Positions 1-4,950 of a stretch of DNA of 6,684 nucleotides are shown piece after piece. Numbering within the stretch: the first letter of the stretch is position 1; every line of letters starts with the position of its first letter. The translations under genes and the position numbers were made by a program. Origin of the DNA: Nitrospirae bacterium GWC2_57_9 (GTDB taxonomy: Bacteria; Nitrospirota; UBA9217); assembly GCA_001805085.1 (NCBI GenBank), contig MHEA01000183.1, positions 12,647 through 19,330 on the forward strand. Reading direction: 5' to 3'. Under the pieces are notes generated by a model. The model was not told the origin of the DNA. It searched no databases and was given only the letters and a program-made list of their open reading frames with translations.

Positions 1-372
1 GTCCGTACTGACCGAGGCATCTGCAGGATCGGGAAGACTGCCTGCCCCGGTTTCCCCGGCGCCGGCAGGCCGGCCATCGAGCAGGTCCCGGCCGAGGGAT
101 TGCGCCAAGGGAGCGATCAGTTTTTCCGTGATCGCCTTGTCAGGATCGGCATCCGGGTTGAAGAGCCGCAGCTGCGGCAGAATAAGGTACTCAGGCGGCC
201 TGGGAAGACGGGGATCGGGTTTCGGATTCGAGAACAGGAAAAAGCGGCTGTAGCGGATCACCTTGGGATTTTTGTCGAGGGGAAGGCCGGGTGTGCAGTC
301 GTCGAGCATTGACGGCGAGTAAGTGCCGTCCGACACCTCGTTTGCCAAAGCTTCGGAGCTGCCGGTATCCAT
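1..372 (-). CDS. Unrecognised proline-rich protein, N-terminal 124 residues (runs off the left edge)
   Basis: The frame is open from an ATG at 372-370 to the window edge without a stop, giving 124 residues of a longer protein. The start is well supported: GAGGAGGT at 379-386 lies six bases upstream of the ATG. The first 124 residues show no signal peptide and no membrane segment. Residues about 35-75 hold a basic/aromatic stretch (KVIRYSRFFLFSNPKPDPRL) followed by RPPEYLILPQLRLFNPD, which looks like one or two beta strands with proline turns. The region after about residue 98 is rich in Gly, Ala, Pro and Asp and looks like a flexible linker. I do not recognise the family and assign no function. 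It lies 208 bases downstream of the FTR gene on the same strand, but the gap and its own strong ribosome binding site suggest a separate unit. That it is a real gene is fairly sure; its role is unknown. Confidence 0.7.
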   Translation of the reverse strand, partial: MDTGSSEALANEVSDGTYSPSMLDDCTPGLPLDKNPKVIRYSRFFLFSNPKPDPRLPRPPEYLILPQLRLFNPDADPDKAITEKLIAPLAQSLGRDLLDGRPAGAGETGAGSLPDPADASVSTD

Positions 373-580
373 GCGTAAACCTCCTCGTTACTGTAGTAAG
401 GATTACATGCAGGGTTTGGATGAAACAGAGCTTTTTAAAAGAGTAGCAGGAAACAGTCGGGTGGTCAATTCGCCGGACTCGTATAAGAATACAGCAAGGA
501 GGGCAGTCAGGGAGTTTCAAAGACAAAACGTGGAATTTCTTCGTGACCTTCGCGGTTTAATCATCTAATAACTGGATGGA
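373..580. other. Intergenic spacer with a possible degenerate repeat remnant
   Basis: This 208-base gap separates two minus-strand genes. I found no convincing terminator in it. A weak minus-strand promoter candidate has TTGACC (463-468) and TACTCT (440-445) with a 17-base spacer; the -35 box is good and the -10 box poor. The stretch around 535-558 holds an imperfect 9-base tandem (CTTCGTGAC, CTTCGCGGT), the style of degenerate interspersed repeat common between genes in some environmental bacteria. An open frame crossing the gap on the plus strand begins inside the antisense of the neighbouring gene and has no ribosome binding site, so I do not call it. Confidence 0.4.
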
Positions 581-919
581 TTACATGACTCTTTTCTCCT
601 TCGGCCTCCGTTCGGGAACCTGCCGGTGTTCGATCTTTCCCTCGTTCCACTCCACTGAAACATAGAGGCCGCAGAAGCAGCTTCCGTACTCCTTGATATC
701 GGGGTCGCGGTAGACGCAGGGGCAGATAATATCCTTGTCCTTTTCCTTCTCGCCTGCAGCCGCAGCCAGGCGGCAGGGGCATGACCGGTACCCGTAACGC
801 TTCTCGTTGGTAAGCAGGCCACGCAGGATGTCCATTACGAAGTCCCTGTCCCTGTTCAGGCGTATTCCCTGGGATTCGGCGTATTTCGACAATATTTCGT
901 AAAGAGCTTCGGCCGTCAT
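581..919 (-). CDS. Ferredoxin:thioredoxin reductase catalytic chain (FTR beta) homologue
   Basis: This 112-residue protein is a small iron-sulfur enzyme that takes electrons from reduced ferredoxin and reduces a disulfide on a thioredoxin- or glutaredoxin-like partner in the cytoplasm. All six family cysteines are present: CPC at 47-49, CPC at 66-68 and CFC at 81-83. By analogy with plant and cyanobacterial FTR, Cys47, 66, 68 and 81 would bind the [4Fe-4S] cluster and Cys49 and Cys83 would form the active-site disulfide. The first spacing is the classical 16 residues. The second is 12 rather than 8, with RDPDIKEYG between, as I recall from archaeal and non-photosynthetic FTR-like proteins. 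No variable-chain (alpha) gene is visible. The ATG overlaps the stop of the glutaredoxin gene by four bases (ATGA), so the two are probably translationally coupled. The C-terminal ERRPKEKR is basic. The family call is firm; the physiological partner is inferred. Confidence 0.93.
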   Translation of the reverse strand: MTAEALYEILSKYAESQGIRLNRDRDFVMDILRGLLTNEKRYGYRSCPCRLAAAAGEKEKDKDIICPCVYRDPDIKEYGSCFCGLYVSVEWNEGKIEHRQVPERRPKEKRVM

Positions 920-1179
920 GCTATGTTCAGCGCCTTCTTGAGCTTTTCCTCGTTGAAACCAACCAGGATGTTATGCTCGTCGATGCAGATCGTGGGAAAA
1001 CTGCAGTCAGGATTCAGCTTTCGCACCTCGTCCATGACGCGCTCCCGTTCGGAGCCGGTCAGGAGATCAACATCCACGAACTCCATGTCGATGCCGTTCT
1101 CGCGGAAGAACTTTTTGGTCTTGTTGCAATGCGAACAGGTGCTGAGCGTAAAGAGCTTGATCCTCTGAGCAGGTGCCAT
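916..1179 (-). CDS. Small glutaredoxin-family protein (CSHC active site)
   Basis: This 87-residue protein has a thioredoxin fold typical of glutaredoxin and NrdH-like proteins. It begins with a beta strand (RIKLFTLS), followed by the redox motif Cys15-Ser-His-Cys18 at the start of helix 1. The second strand is MEFVDVD, and the cis-proline motif is FPTICID with Pro62. The C-terminal GFNEEKLKKAL helix is normal for the family. I chose the ATG at 1179-1177 because AAAGGAGG (1184-1191) precedes it closely; the longer frame running upstream has no comparable site and would add unrelated sequence over the promoter. It is the first gene of the operon and its stop overlaps the FTR start, which makes it the obvious substrate of that reductase. 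What it reduces in turn (ribonucleotide reductase, a sulfur enzyme or a regulator) cannot be read from the sequence. Confidence 0.92.
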   Translation of the reverse strand: MAPAQRIKLFTLSTCSHCNKTKKFFRENGIDMEFVDVDLLTGSERERVMDEVRKLNPDCSFPTICIDEHNILVGFNEEKLKKALNIA

Positions 1180-1201
1180 GCTGCCTCCTTTAAGTCCTTT
1201 C

Positions 1202-1230
1202 ACTATAACATGCAGAATAGGCCAAGTAAA
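1202..1230 (-). promoter_or_regulatory. Putative sigma-70 promoter of the glutaredoxin-FTR operon
   Basis: On the minus strand TTTACT (1225-1230, four of six consensus bases) and TATAGT (1202-1207, five of six) are separated by exactly 17 bases. Transcription would begin near 1195, leaving a leader of about 16 bases that contains the AAAGGAGG ribosome binding site. Position and spacing fit well; the call rests on pattern alone. Confidence 0.6.
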
Positions 1231-1295
1231 TGGCTTTCGTGCCTGGCCCGGGCAGTGGCGGTTGGTGCTGACATTTCTCCAGCCCGGCCAGATCC

Positions 1296-1324
1296 TTGAC
1301 ATCAGGCGATCAGGGTCCTACAAT
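1296..1324 (+). promoter_or_regulatory. Strong sigma-70 promoter of the DsrC-like gene
   Basis: A perfect TTGACA (1296-1301) and TACAAT (1319-1324) are separated by 17 bases. Transcription would start near 1331, about 35 bases before the ATG at 1366. It faces away from the glutaredoxin promoter, with 65 bases between the two -35 boxes, so the two units could share a regulator. This is the best promoter in the window. Confidence 0.75.
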
Positions 1325-1365
1325 TTAAGTACAAGGGACACCCGGACGACAGAGGAGGTGTGCTT

Positions 1366-1707
1366 ATGTTATTGGAAAACCAGCCGAAAACAGTAATGCT
1401 CGATGAAGCGGGATATCTGGTTCATTTTGAGGACTGGAGCGAAGATGTGGCGCGCATGCTTGCGGCCCGGGAGGGCATTCCGGAACTGACCCCGGAGCGG
1501 CTCAATATGCTCAGGTTCATTCGCGATTACTACAAGGCCTATGATTTTTTCCCGATCGTGAGGTCCATCTGCAGGAACGTGAGCGAGCCGAAGGATTGCG
1601 TGCAGGAAAAGTTCATCAATGCACTTATTGCCTGGAAGATCGCCGGTCTTCCGCATCCGGAGGAACCCCTGGTCAGCCTGCTGGAAGCCGGCCAGTCGCC
1701 CGGATGA
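1366..1707 (+). CDS. DsrC/TusE-family protein lacking both C-terminal redox cysteines (RspA-like)
   Basis: This 113-residue protein matches the DsrC/TusE/DsvC family. It has an N-terminal DEAGYLVHFEDWSEDVA strand-and-turn, a helix (LTPERLNMLRFIRDYYKAYD, 41-60), the FFPIVRSI segment, and the C-terminal signature KIAGLPHP at 91-98. In sulfur-trafficking DsrC the C-terminal arm carries two cysteines, one just before KIAGLP and one next to the C-terminal residue; TusE keeps the last one. Here the first position is Trp90, and the arm continues as PEEPLVSLLEAGQSPG with no cysteine. The only cysteines, 69 and 79, lie in the body. Such cysteine-less homologues have been grouped as RspA and are suspected to be regulatory. 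The ATG at 1366 is preferred over the GTG at 1360 because AGGAGG (1353-1358) then has a seven-base spacing. The family is fairly sure; persulfide carriage by the usual mechanism is unlikely. Confidence 0.85.
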   Translation: MLLENQPKTVMLDEAGYLVHFEDWSEDVARMLAAREGIPELTPERLNMLRFIRDYYKAYDFFPIVRSICRNVSEPKDCVQEKFINALIAWKIAGLPHPEEPLVSLLEAGQSPG

Positions 1708-1733
1708 GCCCTTGGCACAGCTATGTACCTTTC

Positions 1734-1762
1734 TTGACATTGAAAATGATCCGTGCAAGAAT
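1734..1762 (+). promoter_or_regulatory. Possible promoter of the Slp-like lipoprotein gene
   Basis: TTGACA (1734-1739) is followed after 17 bases by AAGAAT (1757-1762, four of six consensus bases). Initiation seven bases on would fall at about 1769, the A of the start codon, implying a leaderless or nearly leaderless message. This fits the absence of a clear ribosome binding site. The -10 box is mediocre, and readthrough from the DsrC-like gene 61 bases upstream is the alternative. Confidence 0.4.
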
Positions 1763-1768
1763 CAAATC

Positions 1769-2308
1769 ATGAAAAAGATAATGATCCTCGCTATTTCCGT
1801 GCTCCTTTTTGCCTGCGCTCCCGTGCTGAACAGGGAACTCATGAAGGAAGGAACAGCAAATCCTTCATTACCTGATTTAAGGGCGAATCCGGACGCCTTC
1901 AAAGGGAACCTGTATATCCTGGGGGGAGTGATCGTGCAGACCAGGTTCGTCCAGAACGGGTCCCAGATGGAAGTCCTTTCCCTGGCTGTAGACTCCAAGG
2001 GGTATCTGAAGGACACCGAACGGACGATGGGAAGGTTTCTCGCCATCTATCCCCGGGACAGGGGATTTCTCGACCCGGAGGTCTACAAAAAAGGAAGGGC
2101 GGTGACGCTGGCAGCCGTTTTTTCGGGCTTGCACACGGGCAGGATAGACGACATGGACTACGTCTACCCGGTGTTCGAGATCAGGCAGGTCTATCTCTGG
2201 GAAGAACAGCGGGATTATTATAATGTCTATCCCTATTATCCGTATAACTACTATACCAACCCCTACTGGGGGCCGTGGGGACCGCCTCCGCCGGCATGGT
2301 GGTGGTAA
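1769..2308 (+). CDS. Slp-family outer-membrane lipoprotein with an aromatic/proline-rich tail
   Basis: This 179-residue protein starts with a short lipoprotein signal (MKKIMILAISVLLFAC); Cys16 would be lipidated, with a slightly unusual Phe at -2 of the lipobox. The body resembles the Slp/YeaY family: LPDLRANPDAFKGNLYILGGVIVQT (35-58), a segment containing MEVLSLAVDSKGYL, a GRFLAIYPRDRGFLDPEVYKKGRAVTLAAVFSG segment (88-120), and the closing VYPVFEIRQVYLW (132-144). That order is characteristic of Slp, whose E. coli member is a starvation-inducible outer-membrane lipoprotein of unknown mechanism. Residues 150-179 contain nine Tyr, eight Pro and five Trp, ending in three Trp. The start at 1769 is the only one giving a signal peptide in frame, although no good ribosome binding site precedes it. 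It follows the DsrC-like gene by 61 bases and ends just before a strong terminator. Confidence 0.85.
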   Translation: MKKIMILAISVLLFACAPVLNRELMKEGTANPSLPDLRANPDAFKGNLYILGGVIVQTRFVQNGSQMEVLSLAVDSKGYLKDTERTMGRFLAIYPRDRGFLDPEVYKKGRAVTLAAVFSGLHTGRIDDMDYVYPVFEIRQVYLWEEQRDYYNVYPYYPYNYYTNPYWGPWGPPPPAWWW

Positions 2309-2317
2309 CGCGAAACA

Positions 2318-2358
2318 GAAAGCCCTTCTGAGCGGTCAGAAGGGCTTTCCGTTTTATT
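2318..2358 (+). terminator. Rho-independent terminator between convergent genes
   Basis: A perfect 14-base-pair stem (2318-2331 with 2336-2349, loop GCGG) is followed by CGTTTTATT. It begins ten bases after the Slp-like stop codon. On the minus strand the stem is followed by CTGTTTCG, a poor T-run, so it may act weakly on nadB transcripts arriving from the other side. Confidence 0.92.
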
Positions 2359-2385
2359 ACTCTGTTACGGAGCTGACGCTGTCTG

Positions 2386-3954
2386 CTACTTCTGCAAAAC
2401 CGTCCGCTTTCTCCAGTTCTTCCCCTTGCCGGGGAAGTCGCTCCTGAAATGGCCGCCCACGCTGCCTTCGCGTGTCAACGCCGACCGCGTGATGAGCGCT
2501 GCGGCGGTGATCATGTTCCTGAGCTCGAAGACGGCCCGGTCGTGGCCTTGCCGCTTCATCAGCCGTTCCCATTCCCTGAGCTGCTTGAGCGCAACGTTGA
2601 GTTCTTTCCTGTTCCGTACAATACCTACCTTCTCCCACATCAGCTTTTTGAGCGATGCCCGTATCTCGCGGACGCCTGAAGCGTTCTCGGCTGCGTGACC
2701 TTTCATGACGGCCTCGGCGGACAGCAGCGGTCTCTGCCGGTTGAAGTGCTTGCGCGCGTATCGTGCTGCGGCAAGTCCCGCCCGTTCGCCGTACACCAGT
2801 CCTTCCAGGAGCGAATTGCTGGCCAGTCTGTTGGCCCCGTGCACGCCCGTACAGGCTGTTTCTCCCGCCGCGAACAATCCCGGGACGTTCGTGGTCCCCC
2901 AGAGGTCGGTTTTTACGCCGCCCATGATGTAATGAGCCGCGGGCGATACGGGGATCGGTTCCGACGAAATATCGATGCCCAGGTCCCTGCAGGTCCGGTA
3001 GATGCGCGGAAAACGGTTCGTTATATAGTCGGCGTTCAGGTGGGTCATATCCAGGGAAACGTGGTCCGAGCCGGTCGCGATCATTTCGGAATGGATCGCG
3101 CGGGTGACCACATCGCGCGGAGCCAGTTCACGCGCCGGGTGATACCGGTCCATGAAGCGGATGCCGTTCACGTTCTTGAGCATGCCGCCTTCGCCGCGCA
3201 TTGCTTCCGAAAGCAGGAACTGGGGAGCGCCTTTTCGGAAGAGAGCGGTCGGATGGAACTGCACGAACTCCATGTCCACCAATTGCGCGCCTGCACGGAA
3301 GGCCATGGCCATGCCATCGCCGGTGGCCACCGCGGGATTCGTGGTCCGCTCATACAGCTGTCCGGCCCCGCCCGTCGCGAGCAGCACCGCGCGCGCCGAC
3401 ACGATCAGGACCTTCTTCAGGGATTGCTGGCAGACGACGGCGCCGACACACCGGCCTTCCCGGATGATCAGATCACGCGTGAAGGCAAAGTCGATCTTCG
3501 ATACGCCGCCCGAGGTCCGCACCTTGTCGACGAGCGTGCGCATGATCTCCCTGCCGGTCGAATCGCCCTGAGCGTGGAGTATCCTGCGCTTGGAATGGGC
3601 TGCCTCCCGCGTGAAGGCCAGTTTCGTCCCTTCCTTGTCGAACTCGGCCCCCCACAGGATCAGTTCCCGGATGCGGGTCGGGCCTTCCTCGACCAGCGTG
3701 CCCACCGCCTTTCGCAGACACAGCCCGTCACCGGCCTTGATCGTATCGTCAAAATGGATGGAAATCTCATCCTCGTCGGAGAGGGCCACTGCCACGCCGC
3801 CCTGCGCGTACTCGCTGCTGCTCTCGGAGGGAGCATCCTTGGTCACGACCATGACCTCGCCGTTCCGCGCCAGCTCCACGGCTGCCCGCAAACCCGCGAC
3901 GCCCCCGCCGATGATGAGAAAGTCCGTGGTTATGTGCTCGGTCGTGTAGTGCAT
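2386..3954 (-). CDS. nadB: L-aspartate oxidase (NadB)
   Basis: This 522-residue flavoprotein oxidises L-aspartate to iminoaspartate, the first step of de novo NAD synthesis, before quinolinate synthase NadA. The N-terminal FAD-binding motif is IIGGGVAGL (14-22), followed by SSSEYAQGG (45-53), EAAHSKRRILH (118-128), ATGGAGQLY (193-201), EFVQFHPTAL (229-238), RELAPRDVVTRAI (275-287), HYIMGG (341-346) and GVHGANRLASNSLLEG (370-385). His234, Arg280, His341 and Arg376 line up with E. coli active-site residues His244, Arg290, His351 and Arg386 at a constant offset of ten. The C-terminal helical domain ends in the usual GGHFRSDFP. The length is normal (E. coli 540). No Shine-Dalgarno is clear before the ATG; the upstream bases are a short tandem repeat. 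nadA and nadC are not in the window. The fumarate reductase/SdhA family is the only alternative, and the NadB-specific motifs exclude it. Confidence 0.97.
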   Translation of the reverse strand: MHYTTEHITTDFLIIGGGVAGLRAAVELARNGEVMVVTKDAPSESSSEYAQGGVAVALSDEDEISIHFDDTIKAGDGLCLRKAVGTLVEEGPTRIRELILWGAEFDKEGTKLAFTREAAHSKRRILHAQGDSTGREIMRTLVDKVRTSGGVSKIDFAFTRDLIIREGRCVGAVVCQQSLKKVLIVSARAVLLATGGAGQLYERTTNPAVATGDGMAMAFRAGAQLVDMEFVQFHPTALFRKGAPQFLLSEAMRGEGGMLKNVNGIRFMDRYHPARELAPRDVVTRAIHSEMIATGSDHVSLDMTHLNADYITNRFPRIYRTCRDLGIDISSEPIPVSPAAHYIMGGVKTDLWGTTNVPGLFAAGETACTGVHGANRLASNSLLEGLVYGERAGLAAARYARKHFNRQRPLLSAEAVMKGHAAENASGVREIRASLKKLMWEKVGIVRNRKELNVALKQLREWERLMKRQGHDRAVFELRNMITAAALITRSALTREGSVGGHFRSDFPGKGKNWRKRTVLQK

Positions 3955-4024
3955 GCGAGTAAATCCGAAATCCGAATCTCCAAACCCGAAACAAGTTCTA
4001 ATGAGGAAAATTTCAAGTATCGTC
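3955..4024. repeat. Short AT-rich degenerate repeat at the nadB leader
   Basis: Two direct tandem copies of ATCCGAA (3963-3969 and 3970-3976) are followed by related variants around 3977-3995. This looks like the low-complexity phrase that recurs between genes in several environmental lineages. It lies within ten bases of the nadB start and occupies the place where a ribosome binding site would be. I found no convincing nadB promoter in this stretch. Confidence 0.55.
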
Positions 4025-4206
4025 TGAATTCCGGAGTGAGCGCATTCCCCGTAGCTTGCAGGCTGCGGGGAATGCGAGCGAATACGATTATGACTTGCAC
4101 CCAGCGTTTACGAGCGCTTGCCGCGAGTGCAGGGTGTTCCAACCCTGAGAATCGAGATTCCCTGCAGATGCCTATACGAACCTTCATTTGCTGCAGGGAG
4201 CTTCAA
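4025..4206 (-). repeat. Hairpin-rich interspersed element, long copy
   Basis: This 182-base element shares both ends with a second copy at 4835-4898. The 27 bases at 4025-4051 match 4835-4861 with one mismatch, and 4177-4206 matches 4871-4898 apart from small gaps. It contains several inverted repeats: 15 bp with one G-T wobble (4041-4055 with 4062-4076), five bases at 4096-4100 with 4127-4131, six bases at 4130-4135 with 4142-4147, and a perfect nine-base pair at 4159-4167 with 4191-4199 around a 23-base loop. No coding frame is convincing. It begins 46 bases downstream of the minus-strand lipoprotein stop. A REP/MITE-like non-autonomous repeat or a structured 3' UTR element are both possible. 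The minus sign gives its position relative to the adjacent gene. Confidence 0.75.
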
Positions 4207-4251
4207 AAAATGGATTTTGTCCAGGATTTCGTCATTCGATATTAGAATTTG

Positions 4252-4722
4252 TTATTGCTTCGGCGTCTCAATCGCCTGCGGCAGGAAGGGGTTCTTTCCC
4301 TCTATGGAGACGAGCCTGGCGTCCTTCGGTTCAAAAACGAAGATGGCCCTTCCGCTGTTCTTGAGCATGCTGCCCCCGCTGCTCTCCCACCCGCTGTTCC
4401 AGTTGAACGTCGCCCTCGTCATGCCCTTGTCCTCGATCGTGATGAACATCTTGCTGTACTGGACCGAGAACTGCACGGTGTCATATTTCGAGAAGACCGA
4501 TCGGACGGTGCCTTCGAATTCCCGCCGGTCCTTGAAGCTCTCGTCGATCCGGCCCATGAACCCGGGCAGGTTCTTCTTCTGATAGAAGGAAGCGAGGTCC
4601 TTCAGGGTGCTGATGACCTTGTTCCCCTGGAGTGCCGGGGCCGCCGGAGGCTGCGTGCTGCTGCAGGCGGCTGCGGAAAGGAGGAACAGGGCAAAGGCAA
4701 GATGAGTAAGTGAGCGCTTCAT
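4252..4722 (-). CDS. Lipoprotein with an NTF2-like fold, function unknown
   Basis: This 156-residue protein has a basic N terminus, a hydrophobic segment (HLAFALFLLSAAA) and a likely lipidated Cys20 in LLSAAAC; the lipobox has Ala rather than Leu at -3. A short Ser/Thr/Pro/Ala linker follows. Residues about 35-150 suggest an NTF2/SnoaL-like alpha+beta cone: helix ISTLKDLASFYQKKNLPGFM, a second helix FEGTVRSVFSKYD, then strands TVQFSVQYSKMFITIED, MTRATFNWNSGW and RAIFVFEPKDARLVSIEG ending in NPF. No catalytic residues can be named. The ATG at 4722-4720 has GGAGG (4729-4733 on this strand) closely upstream. It sits between uvrA and nadB on the same strand but has its own promoter candidate and spacers of over 200 bases, so it is probably monocistronic. 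The lipoprotein call is good; the fold is inferred from residue pattern only. Confidence 0.8.
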   Translation of the reverse strand: MKRSLTHLAFALFLLSAAACSSTQPPAAPALQGNKVISTLKDLASFYQKKNLPGFMGRIDESFKDRREFEGTVRSVFSKYDTVQFSVQYSKMFITIEDKGMTRATFNWNSGWESSGGSMLKNSGRAIFVFEPKDARLVSIEGKNPFLPQAIETPKQ

Positions 4723-4783
4723 GCGACCTCCGGTTTTTAAGATTCAGATCGCATCGAGGAAGGTTTACAATGCGTCAGAGCTG

Positions 4784-4812
4784 ATTCTAATACTAAAAAA
4801 GAAAAAACTCAA
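4784..4812 (-). promoter_or_regulatory. Putative sigma-70 promoter of the NTF2-like lipoprotein gene
   Basis: On the minus strand TTGAGT (4807-4812) and TAGAAT (4784-4789, five of six consensus bases) are separated by exactly 17 bases, most of which are T. The start codon is about 60 bases downstream. The -35 box lies within one arm of a hairpin that may end uvrA transcription. Confidence 0.5.
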
Positions 4813-4822
4813 ACATTTTGAG
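4795..4822 (-). terminator. Possible weak intrinsic terminator after uvrA
   Basis: On the minus strand CTCAAA, ATG, TTTGAG form a six-base-pair hairpin (4808-4813 with 4817-4822), extendable to eight with a G-T wobble, followed by six T, one C and six T. The long T-tract is typical but the stem is AT-rich and weak. It lies about 130 bases past the uvrA stop, with the short repeat copy between. Confidence 0.4.
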
Positions 4823-4834
4823 CTGAAGGGACCT

Positions 4835-4898
4835 TGAATTCCGGAGTGAGTGCATTCCCCGCTGCCCATCCGAACCTTCATTGCCGGGGGAGCTTCAA
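4835..4898 (-). repeat. Hairpin-rich interspersed element, short internally deleted copy
   Basis: This 64-base copy keeps both ends of the element at 4025-4206 in the same orientation but lacks the middle. Aligning the copies places the missing 113 bases between two ATTCCC words of the long copy (4044-4049 and 4157-4162); five further bases are lost in small gaps. It begins 53 bases downstream of the uvrA stop, nearly the same place relative to its gene as the long copy. Confidence 0.75.
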
Positions 4899-4950
4899 TT
4901 TTGCTATTTATTGTTTGGAATTCGATGGCCGGGCGATTGGCGCTTTTGTG

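Noticed and set aside
323..568. An 81-residue plus-strand frame crossing the spacer at 373-580
   Set aside because: It starts inside the antisense of the left-edge gene, has no ribosome binding site, and ends in a repeat-like stretch.
916..1302. A longer 128-residue glutaredoxin starting at 1302
   Set aside because: The extra N-terminal 41 residues cover both promoter candidates, are unlike the family, and have no ribosome binding site, whereas the ATG at 1179 has AAAGGAGG just upstream.
1712..1728. Sigma-54-like TTGGCAC before the Slp-like gene
   Set aside because: The -24 half is good, but the required GC at the -12 position is absent (TA at 1726-1727).
4041..4076. The 15-bp hairpin as a terminator for the NTF2-like lipoprotein gene
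   Set aside because: The stem is strong but no T-run follows on either strand, and it recurs as part of a repeat; kept as repeat structure only.
4025..4206. A CRISPR array or tRNA in the hairpin-rich region
   Set aside because: There are no regularly spaced repeats, and no cloverleaf with anticodon and T-arm could be drawn.
2695..4245. A 516-codon open frame on the plus strand
   Set aside because: It is the antisense of nadB, whose conserved motifs and active-site residues are all on the minus strand. The plus frame has no recognisable domain, and such frames are common opposite GC-rich genes.
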